A DNA stretch of 64,000 bases from the NCBI GenBank assembly GCA_012934845.2, contig WNNJ02002127.1:122671-186670 (forward strand). Direction: 5' to 3'. Within the stretch, counting starts at the first letter, position 1; every line of letters starts with the position of its first letter. Made by a program: the position numbers and the translations under genes. Of the stretch, positions 28,001 to 43,000 are shown one piece after another. Source of the DNA: Pomphorhynchus laevis. Lineage: Eukaryota; Acanthocephala; Palaeacanthocephala; Echinorhynchida; Pomphorhynchidae. A model generated the notes under the pieces. The model ran no database searches and was not told the DNA's origin. It was given only the letters and a program-made list of their open reading frames with translations.

Positions 28001-31000
28001 ATTATAGAACAGTGACTTGTAATAATTGTTTCTAAACTCAACTCACTACGTTCATATGTTGGATTTACATTTAAATCATTAGAATTAACCTCTTTCATTT
28101 GTATATCATAATAAAGCTTTTTGCATATGAAGACAAAGTTATTACTAGCTTTATCAATAGTTGTTATTATATATTTATGCTTTAATTTAGTAGGTTCTGT
28201 ATACATATCTTTATTAATTTTATCTTTCCTTTTATAATTGTTTGTTATATCTAAGCATATATTTCAAATCTTTATATAGATTAGATTTATTTTTTAAAGC
28301 TTAAAAATAAGTTAGCTATATTTGGGCTACTATTATCTACCATTTTAACAATTTTTACTTGTTTATACTTTTAAATAATTTTGATGTATCAAAATATTTA
28401 AGGATTCTATTAATTCAATTTTATCCATATATTTATATTTACTTGATGGTTTAATTTTCGTTAGATAGGCGTTAAAATTATTATTCTTTACCTTAAGAAT
28501 CTAACAATTTTAAATCAATTGATCGTAATTATATTGCAAATCAGCTGCAATTGGACGATCTTTCGTCAAGCTTTAAGCCATCTGATAAACATCCCATTGT
28601 GTACACTGTGAGTACGTTATGAATAAAAATTCACTGCTAAACTTTTGCGTTAGATTCCTGAAATGCTGCTAAGTAGATTTTCCGATCGGCAGAAAAATAA
28701 TTTCATAATTGAATTGCATTTATATCGCGTCGTTTTTACTTTGGATGTATATTTATCTTCTGAAAGATACAGTGAATATTGGACCAAACACTCGTCAATT
28801 GGTATAATGACAGTAAACCAGATTATCGATGTAAGTAGATCAGCTTCGAATACAAAATAGAATAAATACTTTTTAAAACACGAAAAGAATATTATTTGTT
28901 AACATAATAAATACAAAAGTTTCTTGTTATATTTCTAGTGACATATTTGTAAGATATTTTGTAAAATATTTAGCATTATAAGATCGATTGACAACCAGTC
29001 AAGTGAGAGCGACGAAATTTTTGGACTATTCCTTTTGTAATCACTTATATTTTTAATGTATAGTTTTATCTTCTATAATTTTATCTCTCTGAGTTTTTCA
29101 AATAAAAAAATAATCAAAAAATAATAAAGAATAATCTTTTTATAATCAGAAATTTTCACCAAAATTTTATGATCATAATAATAAATTATAATAATGTGCT
29201 TGTGTAGATAAATATACCGCATCTTAAGATCTGTCCTGAGCTCTTTAAATCTAAAGTAGAAAATTATTATTATTTAAACATTACACCTACAAAAGAAACG
29301 TTTATTAACCTGAAACCTGATAACATAGCAGTTCCTCCTGATTACTTCTAATCCTTATTCTGATACAACGTATGTTATTTATTAGTCAATTCATAAAAAT
29401 TGTCTTGTATTTTAAATTTTAATTTTCTTCATTTTAACTTACTTTAAATTATAAAAAATCTTAAAACAATTATTTATTTTATTATTTTATTCTTAAATTT
29501 TGATTTAGCATTATTATGTTTTGTTTATTTTATAATTATATTAAATACGTAGACTCAATTAGCTGATTTGATTTCTTAATTTTGATTTGTCCCACATGCT
29601 ATGTTGGGTAGAGGAGTTAGGGGCCGAAACCTGATAACATCGCAGTTCCTCCTGATGACCTCTAATTCTTATTCGGATACAACGTCTCTTATTTATTAGT
29701 CAATTCATAAAAATTACTTTTATCGAACAATACGACTCTCGTGATAACTCTAGAACGGACATGCGGAAGCTGCGCTGATCATCAGCTGACGGGATTTCTG
29801 CTGCATTTCACAACCAGCTCAATGATTACGGGATTGTGATCCGCGAGGTCCACAGCGATGGTAACTGCATATTTCACGCCCTCTCTGACCAGATAACGGG
29901 TAATTTCGATAATCACTCAGAGTATCGTGCGAATGTTTGCGACTACCTGAAGGCCAACAAGACGGAGTTTGGGCATTTCTTCGAAAACTTTGACAAATCG
30001 ATCGCGCAGCTTCGCAAACCGCGGGTGTTTGCAGGAACTGAGGCACTGGTGGCCTTTGCTTGCCTCAAACGCGTTTCCATTGTCATTCACCAGGAAGGAA
30101 TTATGCCGCGGATTATTAACAGCAGCACGATAAGCGAAGATTGCAGCCAAGATCCTTTACATGCCCTTTATATAACAGAGTGCCTAGCTCCTTTGTTGGA
30201 CGACAAGAACGCTAGCGAAAACAGCTTTGAAGCGAATCGGCAAATCGAAGTTGAGGCGACGGAGCTTCACATTTCATATCACCGCAACGAGCACTACAAT
30301 AGCCTGCGAAGGATGGACAGCGACTGCGACGGACCAGCTTCAGTCAACCTTCGCGAATTCGGCCGCCGAGGGACACGACGCTGCCCACAATAGGAGGAAA
30401 TACATTGAGTGAATTTATTTAATGACGTTGTTTAATACAAAATTAATAAATTAAACTGATTATAATTAAACTGATTATAACTGACTCCCAATTTTCCCAC
30501 TCTTAATGCTGAGATTTTATTGCAAGACATTTACAATTATTATAATCATTATAATAATAAATGATTAAAAAAATTATTCAGTTCATTAAATAATAAACTG
30601 ATTAACAAATGGGGGACTTGGTCAGGGCGCCCAGTCCTTACTAAAACGTATCTCTAAGCTGAAAGTTGACAGATGACGTTAACTATACAACGACATTGTC
30701 TGCTCAATGCGCTCAATGATTGGAATAAAATTGGCAAAAGTTGTGTCAATGTGCGTAAGGGCTGCGAGATCGACGTTAAACATACCGTTGCTCATCGGGG
30801 TTACTGATAGTCCTAATTCCTCAGGCCACTTGATGCCAACAGCAGTCTCAATTCCAACGTGAACATTGCATTTAAAATATTATTATCAAGGTAAGGGTCC
30901 ATTTGAGGGTAACCAATTCTTTGTATGTTTGTAATAAAGTATCTTCTTTAAAAAAATTATAATAATAAATTGTATAAAATCTTATATTTTTTATTATTTA

Positions 31001-34000
31001 TCTTTATTTTTATTTATATATAATATAAAATACGTAGACTCAGTTATCTGAGCTCATTTGTAAAAAGAAAATTTATTTCAGACTGAATATGCGTATTGCT
31101 TAAGGAAGAAATTACATTGCTTTCAAGAGAAAACTTTGTATAATTCACAATAAAAATGTTTTTGTCTATTCAACGATTTATCTGGCATTAACTAAGCGAT
31201 CTTGGTATATTTTCCATCTATCATGTTATTGAATTCTGATTTAAATATCGTGGTAGTATAGGCATGTCCTTTATGTATCAACATATGGTTTACCATCGCT
31301 TACGATATTCTTGAAATTAATGTCTGATCACCAATTGTTTGCACAAATGTGCATCCTGTCTAGTGTCTCTCCCACGTATTGCTTTATACAGGTATGTCAT
31401 TCCGCTAAATAAGCATTTACATCACTCTTGCATGTATTGACTCCTTATATATTGTATTTCAGTGTCGTATAAGTACTAAAAAAGGTTTTCATGCCTTTTA
31501 TTCCCTTGAAACATTTACATATATTTTGCTTTATCTCTTTTATCAACATAAATTTCGATTTTATCACCCTCTTGACCATTTGTAGATAGTATTATGACTA
31601 TTTATAAATCAAATTTGTGTTTTTAATATTTGGTATAACTGTTTCGTCTAGTCGTATGTATGCTTCGCTAATCTCTTCGGATAAGTTTTGTTCGTAGGAA
31701 TACACTTCCTAAATCAGATCATATAACTGAGCCTACGTATGTTATGCGATATATAAATAAAGATAAATAATAAATACTTATATAAGATTAAATACAATTT
31801 ATATTTATATTAACTTAAAATAAAAAATTGAAATTTTAAATAAAAGTCATTTTTATGAATTGAATAATAAATAACAGACGTTGTATAAGAATGAGAATTC
31901 GAGGTCATCAGGAGGAACTGCTATGAAACTGCTAAACCGTTCAAAGAGTTTACAAGTTCACGTATAAATAATAGGTTGTCTGTAGAACAAATCAGATCAG
32001 ATAACTGAATTTACGTTTTTTTTATTTAAAAAATAAAAAAATAAAGATAAATTATGAATAAATATACTTTATACGAGATTATATTTTTGAAAATATCCAT
32101 GTTTCTTTCTGTTGTAATAACTTATTATATCATGAAATCAAAGAAACTTGTATTATTTGATAAATATTGACAGCCTAATATTTCAGTAGCTGTCATCATC
32201 GTTAGGAACTACTGTTTTACACCACGTATAGGTTTTATATACAAAAGTTTTATCGTACAACACTTAAAATACTTAAATGAAATAAAAACACATGTACAAG
32301 AAACTAACACATCAAATAAAATTTGTCAATGGAAGTTAAAAAACACAAGAAACAATTAGGATTGCTTTAATTAGGATTAAAAATAAGATTTCAATTAGGA
32401 TTTCAATTTATATGCTTCAATTAGGATTGAAGCATATAGCAGTATAATATCCTTACAGTTTATTTATATTAAAGGTCTTGACCTAATGTACCGTAAACCA
32501 CAAACATCAGAAAACAAAAGAAAAGAAAAAGAAATCCTCAACAAATCCCTTGCTTTCAAGTTACTCGTTCCATTGACAGTCGCTCCAATATAGGTAACCA
32601 ATTGTCACAGTATATTCGCCATCCAACGTTAATCTTATGAAATATATACAATCGTGCAATTTGCTCAAGGCTTTTTTGAGAGTCTTTCTAACTCCCCTAC
32701 TAGGAAGTTTCCATTATAATTTTGGTCGAGCAAGAGGCGTTAGTTTAGGCAGTCGATTGTCGTCCATCCTCGATACGTGAACAACATCCATTGACGACGT
32801 GCAATCGTATTGATAATGGTGTCAATCTGTTCACACATCTTTACGACCTCTGAATTCGGCATATGAACAGCGGGGAGATGTGTGCAATTCTTCTGAGGAA
32901 AATGTGGTCAGCCGACTCTAGCTTGTGGATCATCACGTTTTAGTCAGGTCAGGTTTCACAGCCGTATAGTAGTACCGGACGCACTATTGATGCATATAAT
33001 ATCTTTGTTTTGAGGTTAACGTCGCGTTATTTCCACAATTTCGAAATTCCGCCAAACGCTCGATTATCTCTGACTAGTTTAGAGAGTATGTCCTCTTCTG
33101 TATCAGCGTTGTCCGATAATATACAACCTCGATAGGTAAATGAGGGTACACACTCGATCGGTTGATACTCTATTGTGACAACTTCTTCAGGAGTTCCGAC
33201 GCAGTGTATCTTACATTTGTTGGGGTTTAAGTACAGTCCGTATTGCACTAAATTGCACTAAATTTCACTAATTTCGTCAATTAGTGCAAAGTCGTCTGCG
33301 TAAGTTAGGCCACAAATACGCTTCCCTTGTGTGCCAATTTATATGCCATCACAAGGATCTATTAGGGCGCTATTTAGTATTTTATCAACAACGATGTTAA
33401 ATAAAGTTGGAGCTAACACGCTGACCTGTCTCACCTTTGTCATGACTTGAATTTTCTCACTTAGTTGTCCCCTCACTGATTATACCGTTCAATTGTTCGT
33501 AAACAACCTTTACAACTGCAGATATCTTCGCATTGAACCCACACTCATCTAAAATAGGCCACATACTTACTCTGCAAACACTGTCAAACGCGGTTTTAAA
33601 ATCCAGAAACGCTATCACCGTCGATTGTCTAAACTCATTTCGAGTCTCAACTACACATCGCGATAAAAATATTTTGTCAGTACAGCTACGACCCTTTCTG
33701 AATCCTGTTTGACTCTCGCGTACTTGTCGTTCTCGCAATGGCCGAATGCGTTCCAGTATGATTAATTCGAGAACCTTGTAAACGACAGAAAGTATAAAGA
33801 TTGGACGATAATTCTCGTCTGATATTGCATCACGCTTTTTGTAAATCGGCATAATGATCGCTGTTGAAAGATCTGAAATTCTAGAGACGTTCCATATGAA
33901 TTTAAAAAGAACTGCTAGTTTCAGTTTTGTATCTATGCTGAATGCGATAGCTCCTGCCTTATTGCATAATTCCGATAGCGAGCACGTGTGTAGCCGCATG

Positions 34001-37000
34001 ATAGTTCTCACGGATTGGTATAATCGTCTGCTGTCACCACATGCAGACGCAGCTTCAGCTTGGAACCCAATGCTGTCTAATATGCGTCATGGTTAATCCT
34101 TAGGTTTTGTTTTAGTAACTTACTATAATGCCTAACTGGCGATAAGTGATCGGAATCCAGCGTAGGTTTTCGCTCAGAAGATATCGCAAGTGTATTCGTA
34201 GATATCCACGAACGTGCATGCCGTATCCTACTTAGAAGACGACTCTCTGCAGCCGAGGGGATTGAGTGAGTAATATGTCCCCATATTTCATCAGGAGATG
34301 TTTGTAGATCATATTCGGCATTTAGTAAGTTTTCCTCTACTGTTGCTCTGAATTTCTCTCGAATTGGCGAGGTGTTAATTAGTCGTCTATCCTAAGTCGT
34401 GGATTTGGGTATCTTACTTGTCGCGGGAAATCGTAACTTCCCTGCACACACTATCACTAGGTCACGTAATTATTTTCAACCCCTAAAAGGAGCGACTATT
34501 TAATAAGTAGGAGCGCCAGCGTTGTCTGAAGAGAATATGGTCAATCTGGTTCCGTACCCTACTATTAGGATCAACCCATGTTTCGAGTTGTCGCCTTTTA
34601 TGGCGGAAGAATGTGTTTGTAATAATAAGATGATGTCTCTCGGCAAGTGAAATTAGCCGCTCGCAATAAGGACATAATCTACCAACAGTATAAGGTCCGA
34701 CACTAGAGATAAGATGATTTCGAGGACATCCGAGTCGAGCATTGAAGTTGCCTGCCAACACCAATACATCGTTTGAAGGGACCTCAGATAGTACGCTGTC
34801 AAGTATTTGTTGAAATTTCTCTGCGATAGATGACGGTGCGTTATTCGTCATGACATATGCGCTCACAATCGACTAATTAAACAGTTTGCCTGATAGGCGT
34901 AGGAGCCCAATACGAGAGTCAATGTGATTCCAGCTAATGATGCATTTTGATAGATTGGACCTCATCCCAATAGCAACGCCGCCTCGGCGGAATTCCGTCC
35001 GTGGGGCCTGAGTATAGTAGCTGGAATGATTGACGGGAGAGCAAATTCACCACAGTTAATGAACCCACATCAGGCAAACGACATACTGTTAGACAGCACA
35101 CGTCTATTGACATATTTGTTAATGTACCCACGAGTAATTCTTGCTGACCAGTTTGAAGCAGCGAGCGAACGTTCAACGTACCAATGTGTACTCTCTTAGA
35201 CTGTCGATTAGTTGTGATTAGGAACTGGTTTAAGGTTATTGTTGTTGCTTGGAAGTTGTTCACTTTGACGCTTCATATTTTTTTGAGGTGACTTTCCAGT
35301 TTCAGTCAATTTTCGTAATTTTTCTTCTTCATGTTTGTTTGAGGCTAGGATACCTCAAGAGTTCGCCAAACTCAAGGCGTAATGATATCCGCGGATACCT
35401 GTGGCTAATACGAGCCATTTTGCAGCCGATTTTTAATGACGGGGCATACTCTCATGTCATAAGGTCAAGCTCTTTTGGAGCAGACAGCTTTTTATAGGGA
35501 TGAAGTTGCTATTTTTCATCCCGCCATCACGGTGGCCTTGCCGCTGATTGTGCACGACTGCTTATTCTTCGATGTAATACCGTTTATATCGCAGTTATCG
35601 CAGTTATATCTGTTGGAAATTCCTCGATCCGCAACCAAGAGGACGCGCCTGGTAGCTCCAGCTAATCCTCGGGAGCTGGAGCTTAGTTTGAGGGGGCTTA
35701 GTTCTACTAGCTAAGCCCCCTTACAGTTTACAGATTAATGACCTGCTCTTGAAATCTATTTCGAATTTATTTTTATATTGTTTGTAAAAATACGTTTCTA
35801 TGGTGCGATTCTTTTCTTTAACAAAATTTTCGTGCTTTTTTTAAATTATTTTCTTTTATATGTTTATGATGAGTTGCATAAACTGTTTTTAAATAACGCC
35901 AATTTAGTAACATTATTGCACAAACTCAAACTCTTCTTTATATGAAAACCTTTGGGAAAAACTATGTAAGCCTAACAAAATGTAAAAAATGCACATATGC
36001 ATTGAAGCTTGCTTATAATAAGGAAAGATCCTCGTGTGGATCTTTTTATAAATTGACTATGTACAAATTTCTATTATTTTTCCAATAGGCGCTTAAGATA
36101 TAGTACAATGCTTTATCACCCTTTATATTGTAAAAATCCTGATTTAGTAACAAATTTAAGTGCCAAAAAATTTACAAGTAACCAGCTTGATGTGCCATCT
36201 ATGGGAATTGCACCGTCACATATATTCCACAGTTCTACTTTGTACAACTGTGGATCGTGAGTATTACTTACTGAAGTTAGTCGAACACATAACGAGTGGA
36301 GGATACAATTAAATAACTATATTAAATCAAACTAATGTCGCTCGAATGATATGAATACAATTACACAGTTAGTTGAAAGAGAGAATTAAAATGTGGTACC
36401 TTTAAAGTACTTATGTGGGCATATAAAATAGTCATTATAACTATAATGACATATTATAGTTAAATCAAATGAATTATTATCTTAGATAACTGATAACTCA
36501 AATTTTATTATTTAATTTGTTTAATCAAAAATCTTAAGTGAAAATATAAAATTTGAATGATTAATATTACAATTTATCAGTTGCTAATATTACAATATTA
36601 GCAACTGATATTACAATTCGAATACAAATTTTCAAAGTAAGTGCCACTTGTGGTAATTATTCAATTTATGATCAAATTAAATTGAGCAAACCAATATAGT
36701 TTTAAATTATCATGCTTAGCAGTATCCACATTGTTGTCTTCATTCACAATATAGCACATTAAATTCTCTGGATAATCTATGATATGATTACTTGCTCAAT
36801 CTCTACCCTCGCGCTCAGCTCTTATGCTTGTTTCTCTTGCTGCTCATACGGACATTTATTTGTAAGCCTGTTCCATCACATACTATGAGGAACATTCATT
36901 ATATATGCCAAGATATACGGCCCGTTTTGACTTACAGTTTTGTCTCTCATACTTGCACAATTAAGACATTTTTGATCACCAAATTCAGAATGTGGGGCTG

Positions 37001-40000
37001 GACGATTTGTGATGCCACTATGTTTTATCGAAAATAGAGATCGAAGCGTATATATATTTCTATAGACTATCTTAGGCATTGTAGCCATATTACATATTTT
37101 AGTACCAACAGCGGTTCAATTCTTTGTGACCACTTGTCAATCTTAAAAGTTACGGATGATAATTTTTAAGTTATCATCCGTAACTTAGTCATCATCCAGA
37201 GAGGCAACGAGGTCAGTGTTCTTGCGACATCTGACGGAGGCAGACTGTTGCTGACGAGGAGCTGACAACTAGCACACTGAGAACAACTAATTTCAATTTG
37301 TTTTTAACTGTTTGAACGCTATTTATCAATTGTATTTATTTAAAAAATAAAAAACTATAAAATTCTCTAGAATTTTCTTATCATTGTTTTATTTTACTGT
37401 CTTCGTTCACAGTTTGCATTTCTTCATTCTATTAACTTCACGAAATTGCCTATATACTTGTTCATAAATTTACATAATTTGAATTTTTTGAAAGGGAAAC
37501 TTAGTTGTTGTTGGACAACTAAGTTGCAATGATTTGTAATAAATTGCAAGTATTTGATCATATTTTCATATAACTAATTGTTTCATTTCTAAGGGATTAT
37601 CAATCTAATATCCAAGCAAAATTACACAGAAATAAATCTTTGAGAGTTACACATATACATGCGCATAGCGCTCATCCAATACGCACAAAACGTAACATGA
37701 TATGTTACGTTTTGTCTAATATCTTGGAAGCTTAAGCAATGTATATAAATATAATATAAATATTTTATAAATATGCATCGTTTTTATTAATTCGATTTTT
37801 CAATTTTTATTAACTTTTATTTTTAAGATTCCCGAATTTCCAATATTTTCAAAAGAAGGAGCAATTAATGTTCAAATCAAATATTGTAGTATCAAGCAAT
37901 TTTCAAAATTAGAACTAAGTATTATAGAAGCAGCTCATGAATCCATCTTTTCAAAAGTGTTTATGATTAATTCAAACATGTTTGAGTTTGTCAGTTTACT
38001 AAGCAACAATACTACTGAACCAATATCTTCGAATTTATTGTGTACCATTCTTCATTCAGGTAATATTATTAATTTTGCCATTTTACATTAACGTGGTTTT
38101 AATTATAAATAACTGACGTTGTTATTTTTTAATTCAAAAGCATTACTTAATTATTTAATCAAATTGTAACATTTTGAAAAAATTGCGGATTAAAAATTTT
38201 ACGTCAGATTTTATGTTTGATTTAATTGATTATGCTAGCAACATCTATCGAATTATAAAAATAAATTTGTTTTAATTGATCTTGACCAATCCAAAAATAT
38301 GCAATTATTTGTAAATTTCAAAAAAAGAAAGACAGAACATACAACTTTAATTTTTTTATTATTTTGCTAAATAAAATAATTAAAATTAATTATTAATTAT
38401 TTATTAATAACAATAAATAAATTTATTGTTTATATTATTGTGTTGATTTATATATTTTACTATTTTCTGCTTGATGTTATTTTTATAGTAACCTAGTTTA
38501 AAATATGTATCTATTAAATTATTTAAATGATTTTGAAGAAAGCCAATATCATTACATATTGTTGCAATTCTTTAAATTTCATTATTTAATGTATTATATT
38601 TTATATTATATGGTATGCATGAATGCTCATGCAAAAATATGTTTCTTGTAAATTTAAATATGTCATCTTTACGATATAAATTAACAGTAGTTTTAGTTAA
38701 TGTTAATTTAATGTTCATATCTAGATATACACCTATTTAAAAATTAGAATAAATCAAATCAGCTAAGTTAGTCTACGTATTTAATATAATTATAAAATAA
38801 ACAAAACATAATAATGCTAAATCAAAATTTAATAATTAAATAATAAAATTAATAATTGTTTTTAGATTTTCTATAATTTAAATCAAGGTAAAATAAAAAA
38901 TTGAAATTTAAAATGAAAATCATTTTTATGAAATGACTAATAAATAACAGACGTTGTATCAGAATAAGAATTAGAGGTCATCAGGTGGAACTGCTGTGCC
39001 AATATAATAGAATTATATGAAGTAAGTGGTTTTAAAGCAAATAAACCTTTTTTTTATCGATTTTGGCGTTACTTGCCTTTAGTTACTTACAATAAACACA
39101 CTTTTTATCGTTTATTTAATTATTATTTAATTATTAAATTTTGATTTAGCGTTATTATAATAATTACCTGCAGAAGGATCATTGGCCCTGCGTAGTCGCA
39201 TGGTGTAGACGTCTACATTGCAAATTCTATGTACGGGGCTCAAATCTCGAGGATGCCCTCTCTTTATTGACTTCTCTGTACGCACTCGTCAAATCCACAA
39301 GGTCGCGTTGTCGAAAGACTTAAGGGAACCCGATGATGAGGCTGGTTTACTCTTCATTATAATTATTGTAATTTTATAGCTATATCAAATACGTAACTCT
39401 GTAGCTGTTTATATTGTAAACAACGGAAGAAATTCAACCATATTCCTCATATTAACTTCATATAATAAGTTTTGATAATTTCTCAGATTTAAGTTGGCGT
39501 AAACTTTGAATTTTTCAAAGTTCAAGTTGGTTTGCTAGAGCATTGTAACTCAGAAATGAGCTGAGCTTTCTACCATAATTCGCGATTGCGCTTCTCTCTG
39601 TTATTATCCAAATTTCCTTTTGTGGAATTTCATTCTGTGTTATGTATTGACAAGTCAACCATATCTTATCATTGCAATGCTGACATACTAAAGTATACTT
39701 GCTTTCTGGTAGATTCGTGATAAATATGGATCTTACAAGTATGTAAGATCGATATGATTTTTGCTAAAACAACACGTATAGCATTTCGTGTACCACTACG
39801 AGTACTAGATAACAGGCAAACAATGTCAAAAGGGTTAATAGTGGTGCAACGAAAACGGTGATGATTGTTTTGATACATCATCCTTTATGAAGTCTTTAAA
39901 ATGGACATACATCGTAATTACAATAAATTAAAATGGACCAACTAATGTACTGTACTTGGTACACGAAACTCCATATGTGCTGTTGTGGCAGAAATACAAA

Positions 40001-43000
40001 AATCTTTTGCTATCTACATAGCAAGCTTAACAAGGTCCACTTTAAGATCTAACAAAGCATGATTATATTTAAATGCAGCATATTTCAAAGCATCCATATG
40101 ACAATCCTCGTTTTTAACCGTTTTTCCCTTGTCTGATAATGTAATCGATCTATAGCAGCTTGTGATTGACGCCTTTTGTATCATTGGTTGAGAAACCTTT
40201 CTCTTAGTCTTTTTAATTCTGTGAAATAATCCACTTTTCTCCTAGCATATATTCTTAGCTCGCAAGACTTCAATGAAGATTATGTTTCGTTTTGCATACG
40301 ACGCATGACAATTTGATGTTTGCAAATATACAGGTATCCATAAAGGTTTGTGATATATCCTAGTACACTGCGTCGTATTTTCCTTTTATACAACTCAAAA
40401 TCTAAGAAGTGTATTGCATTAATATTAATATGTATTTATTATATATAATAATATATAATATATTTATTATATATTCAGTTGTGTCTGTTCAATAGTAAGC
40501 TTTAATAATCTGGCACTCTCGTTGTGGAAGTCGTGTGATGTTTTGACAAATTAAACATCTCTTATCATTACAAGGCTGAAATCCTAAAGGATTATTGCTT
40601 TCTAGATTATCATTATTTTTTAGGAAATAAATAAAGATGTATTTTTAAATACATCCTGAAAGGGGATAAATAACATGTCTTCATGTTTTTAGAAAATTGA
40701 AATTATTTGAAATGACTAAGAAATAAAGAATTTTATCCCTATAGTTCTTATTCTACAGCATCTGTCCCGCTTTGAGTCGAGGTCGTCTATGTGATATTTA
40801 GCCTTCCATATCGCCCTATCTTGAGCCTGGTCTGAGTGAAGTTCTGATGCCATCAGATCTGTATGAAGGTCATCTAGCCATCGTCGTGTGGGCAGACCTC
40901 TCGGACGTTTGCCTCTGATTCCGTACTTTAAGGAGGCCTTTGCAAGAGAGCAATTTTCACTTCTCACTTGGACTACCACCGGAGTCTGGCCTCTTGCGTT
41001 TTGCTTACGTTAGGAACGAACCTGTATATTTGGAGGATATCAATATTTCTTACGTGGTCACATCACGTTATTTCTCTTATTTCTAGCAGCATCTTAGTAT
41101 CCATGACCGCTAGGCGTCGTTCCGCTGCCTTGGTAATAGGCCAACACACTGTTCCGTACATGGCCACAGTGCGATTATTGAGCGGTAGATCTTTGACTTT
41201 AGATAGTCATTCCAGCTGCACTTAAAACCCCGCTTTTGGCGTTCTGGTAGAACGCCGTTCTGGTAGAGTAGCATTATCCGTTGGATTTGATGCTCCGAAA
41301 CTTGATGTTGTCGCAGTGCGTACTATATTAATTCATGTGTGACACGGTCGAATGTTTTCTCCAAGTCCAAGAATGCAACGTAGAGTGGTTTTTTTCTCCA
41401 GTGCTTTTCGATTGTCAGTCGTGCTGCGTGAATAGCTTAAATAGTGCCATCAATTTTGACGAATCCGATTTGGTTTACGGTGATATTAATTTACGGTGAT
41501 ATCAACAATGCCATGGGTAAGCTTGTCTAGGATACGCTCAAATATTTTCAAAGTTTGCAAAAACAATCGAATTGGGCGGAATATTTATGCGAGAACAATC
41601 GAACCGCTCCGACTGCTCCATTTGGAGCGGTTCGAACCGCTCAAGGAAAGTCAAGGAAACATTAAAGCGAATGATAAACAAGTAAAGCCACATACCCAGA
41701 AGACATTGCAACTGAGCTCAGGTAGGCAAAAAGTTGGAAACCGCTCCGACTGCTCCAGTCGAACCGCTCCGACTGGAGCAGTCGGAGCGGTTTCCAACTT
41801 TTTGCCTACCTGAGCTCAGTTGCAATGTCTTCTGGGTATGTGGCTTTACTTTTTATCATTCGCTTTAATGTTTCCTTTACATCGTCTTCACTTATTTGAG
41901 GTAATAGACCGGACGTTACTGCAACTTCTGAGATCGTGGACTGAGAAAAGTCTTCATTTGAGATTTCCTCAAAATGATTACGCCATCTCTGCCCTGAACT
42001 TTCTTTCGATTGATTAATAGTTTATCGTCTCTTTCATTGATGCAGTTTAACCTTTCGAGTATTTTGATGCCTTTTTTCACAAGATGAAATAAGTTTCGAT
42101 CACCATCGCGTGTATTGAGTCTATTTTGGACATCATCATAGTGGACGCCTCTTACAACCGCAACGCTTTTCTTAGCGTTTCTCTTTGCTAAAGGTATGCA
42201 TGCCAGTTTGTCTGTGTCTTGTTGCTGAGGTATGCATAGAATAATCGTTTCTTGTCTTTGACTTTTGCTTTAACATTTTCTGTCCAGAGTCATGTACCAA
42301 GCTTAATGTATCTTTTCCCGGCTGTTGTAGACAAAGTGTCTTATCCGCTATCGACGCACTATATGTCCAGTCTTGCTCCACGTTTATTCAACTGTTGTTA
42401 CTTCAAGATCACCTTTACTTCCATTTTGCCGAAACGCCACCATTTTGTTCTAGATGATCCCGTGCGCATATCCATCACTTTGTGCTGAGATGATTTGATT
42501 TTTATTACTCCAATTATTGTGCGATGTTGCGCTACGAGCGTTTCGTATGGTACAATCTTAGCATTAGTTACGTTGGACAAGTGCTCACAACGCACGAGAA
42601 TATAATCGATTTGAGTTTTAGTGTTTGTGCTATAGTAGGTTGGAAGCTGCGTGGGATGCTTGATGAACCACGTATTGATAATAACGAGATCATGCGAGTC
42701 AGCAAACTCAATTATTTGTTCGCCATCTTTATTTCCTTGTCACTAGCTTTCACCACCATGGCATGGATAGCCATCATCAGTCTGACTGACATGTCCGTTG
42801 AGTCTCCAGCAATTATGATGTAATCGGCTCAAGATATTTCCCATATGTGACAATCCAGCGTTTCCGAAAAATGTTTTTTTTTCTGTTTCACTACGTCCAG
42901 TCTGTGATGCATATGCTAAGAAAATGTGAGCTATGCGGTCCGCCGTCACAATGGTTATTTTCATGAGTTGATCGTCGTAAAGGATATAACTGAATCACGG

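Noticed and set aside
39166-39183. An 18S rRNA gene or rDNA unit
   Set aside because: Only 18 nt match, and no rRNA sequence lies on either side.
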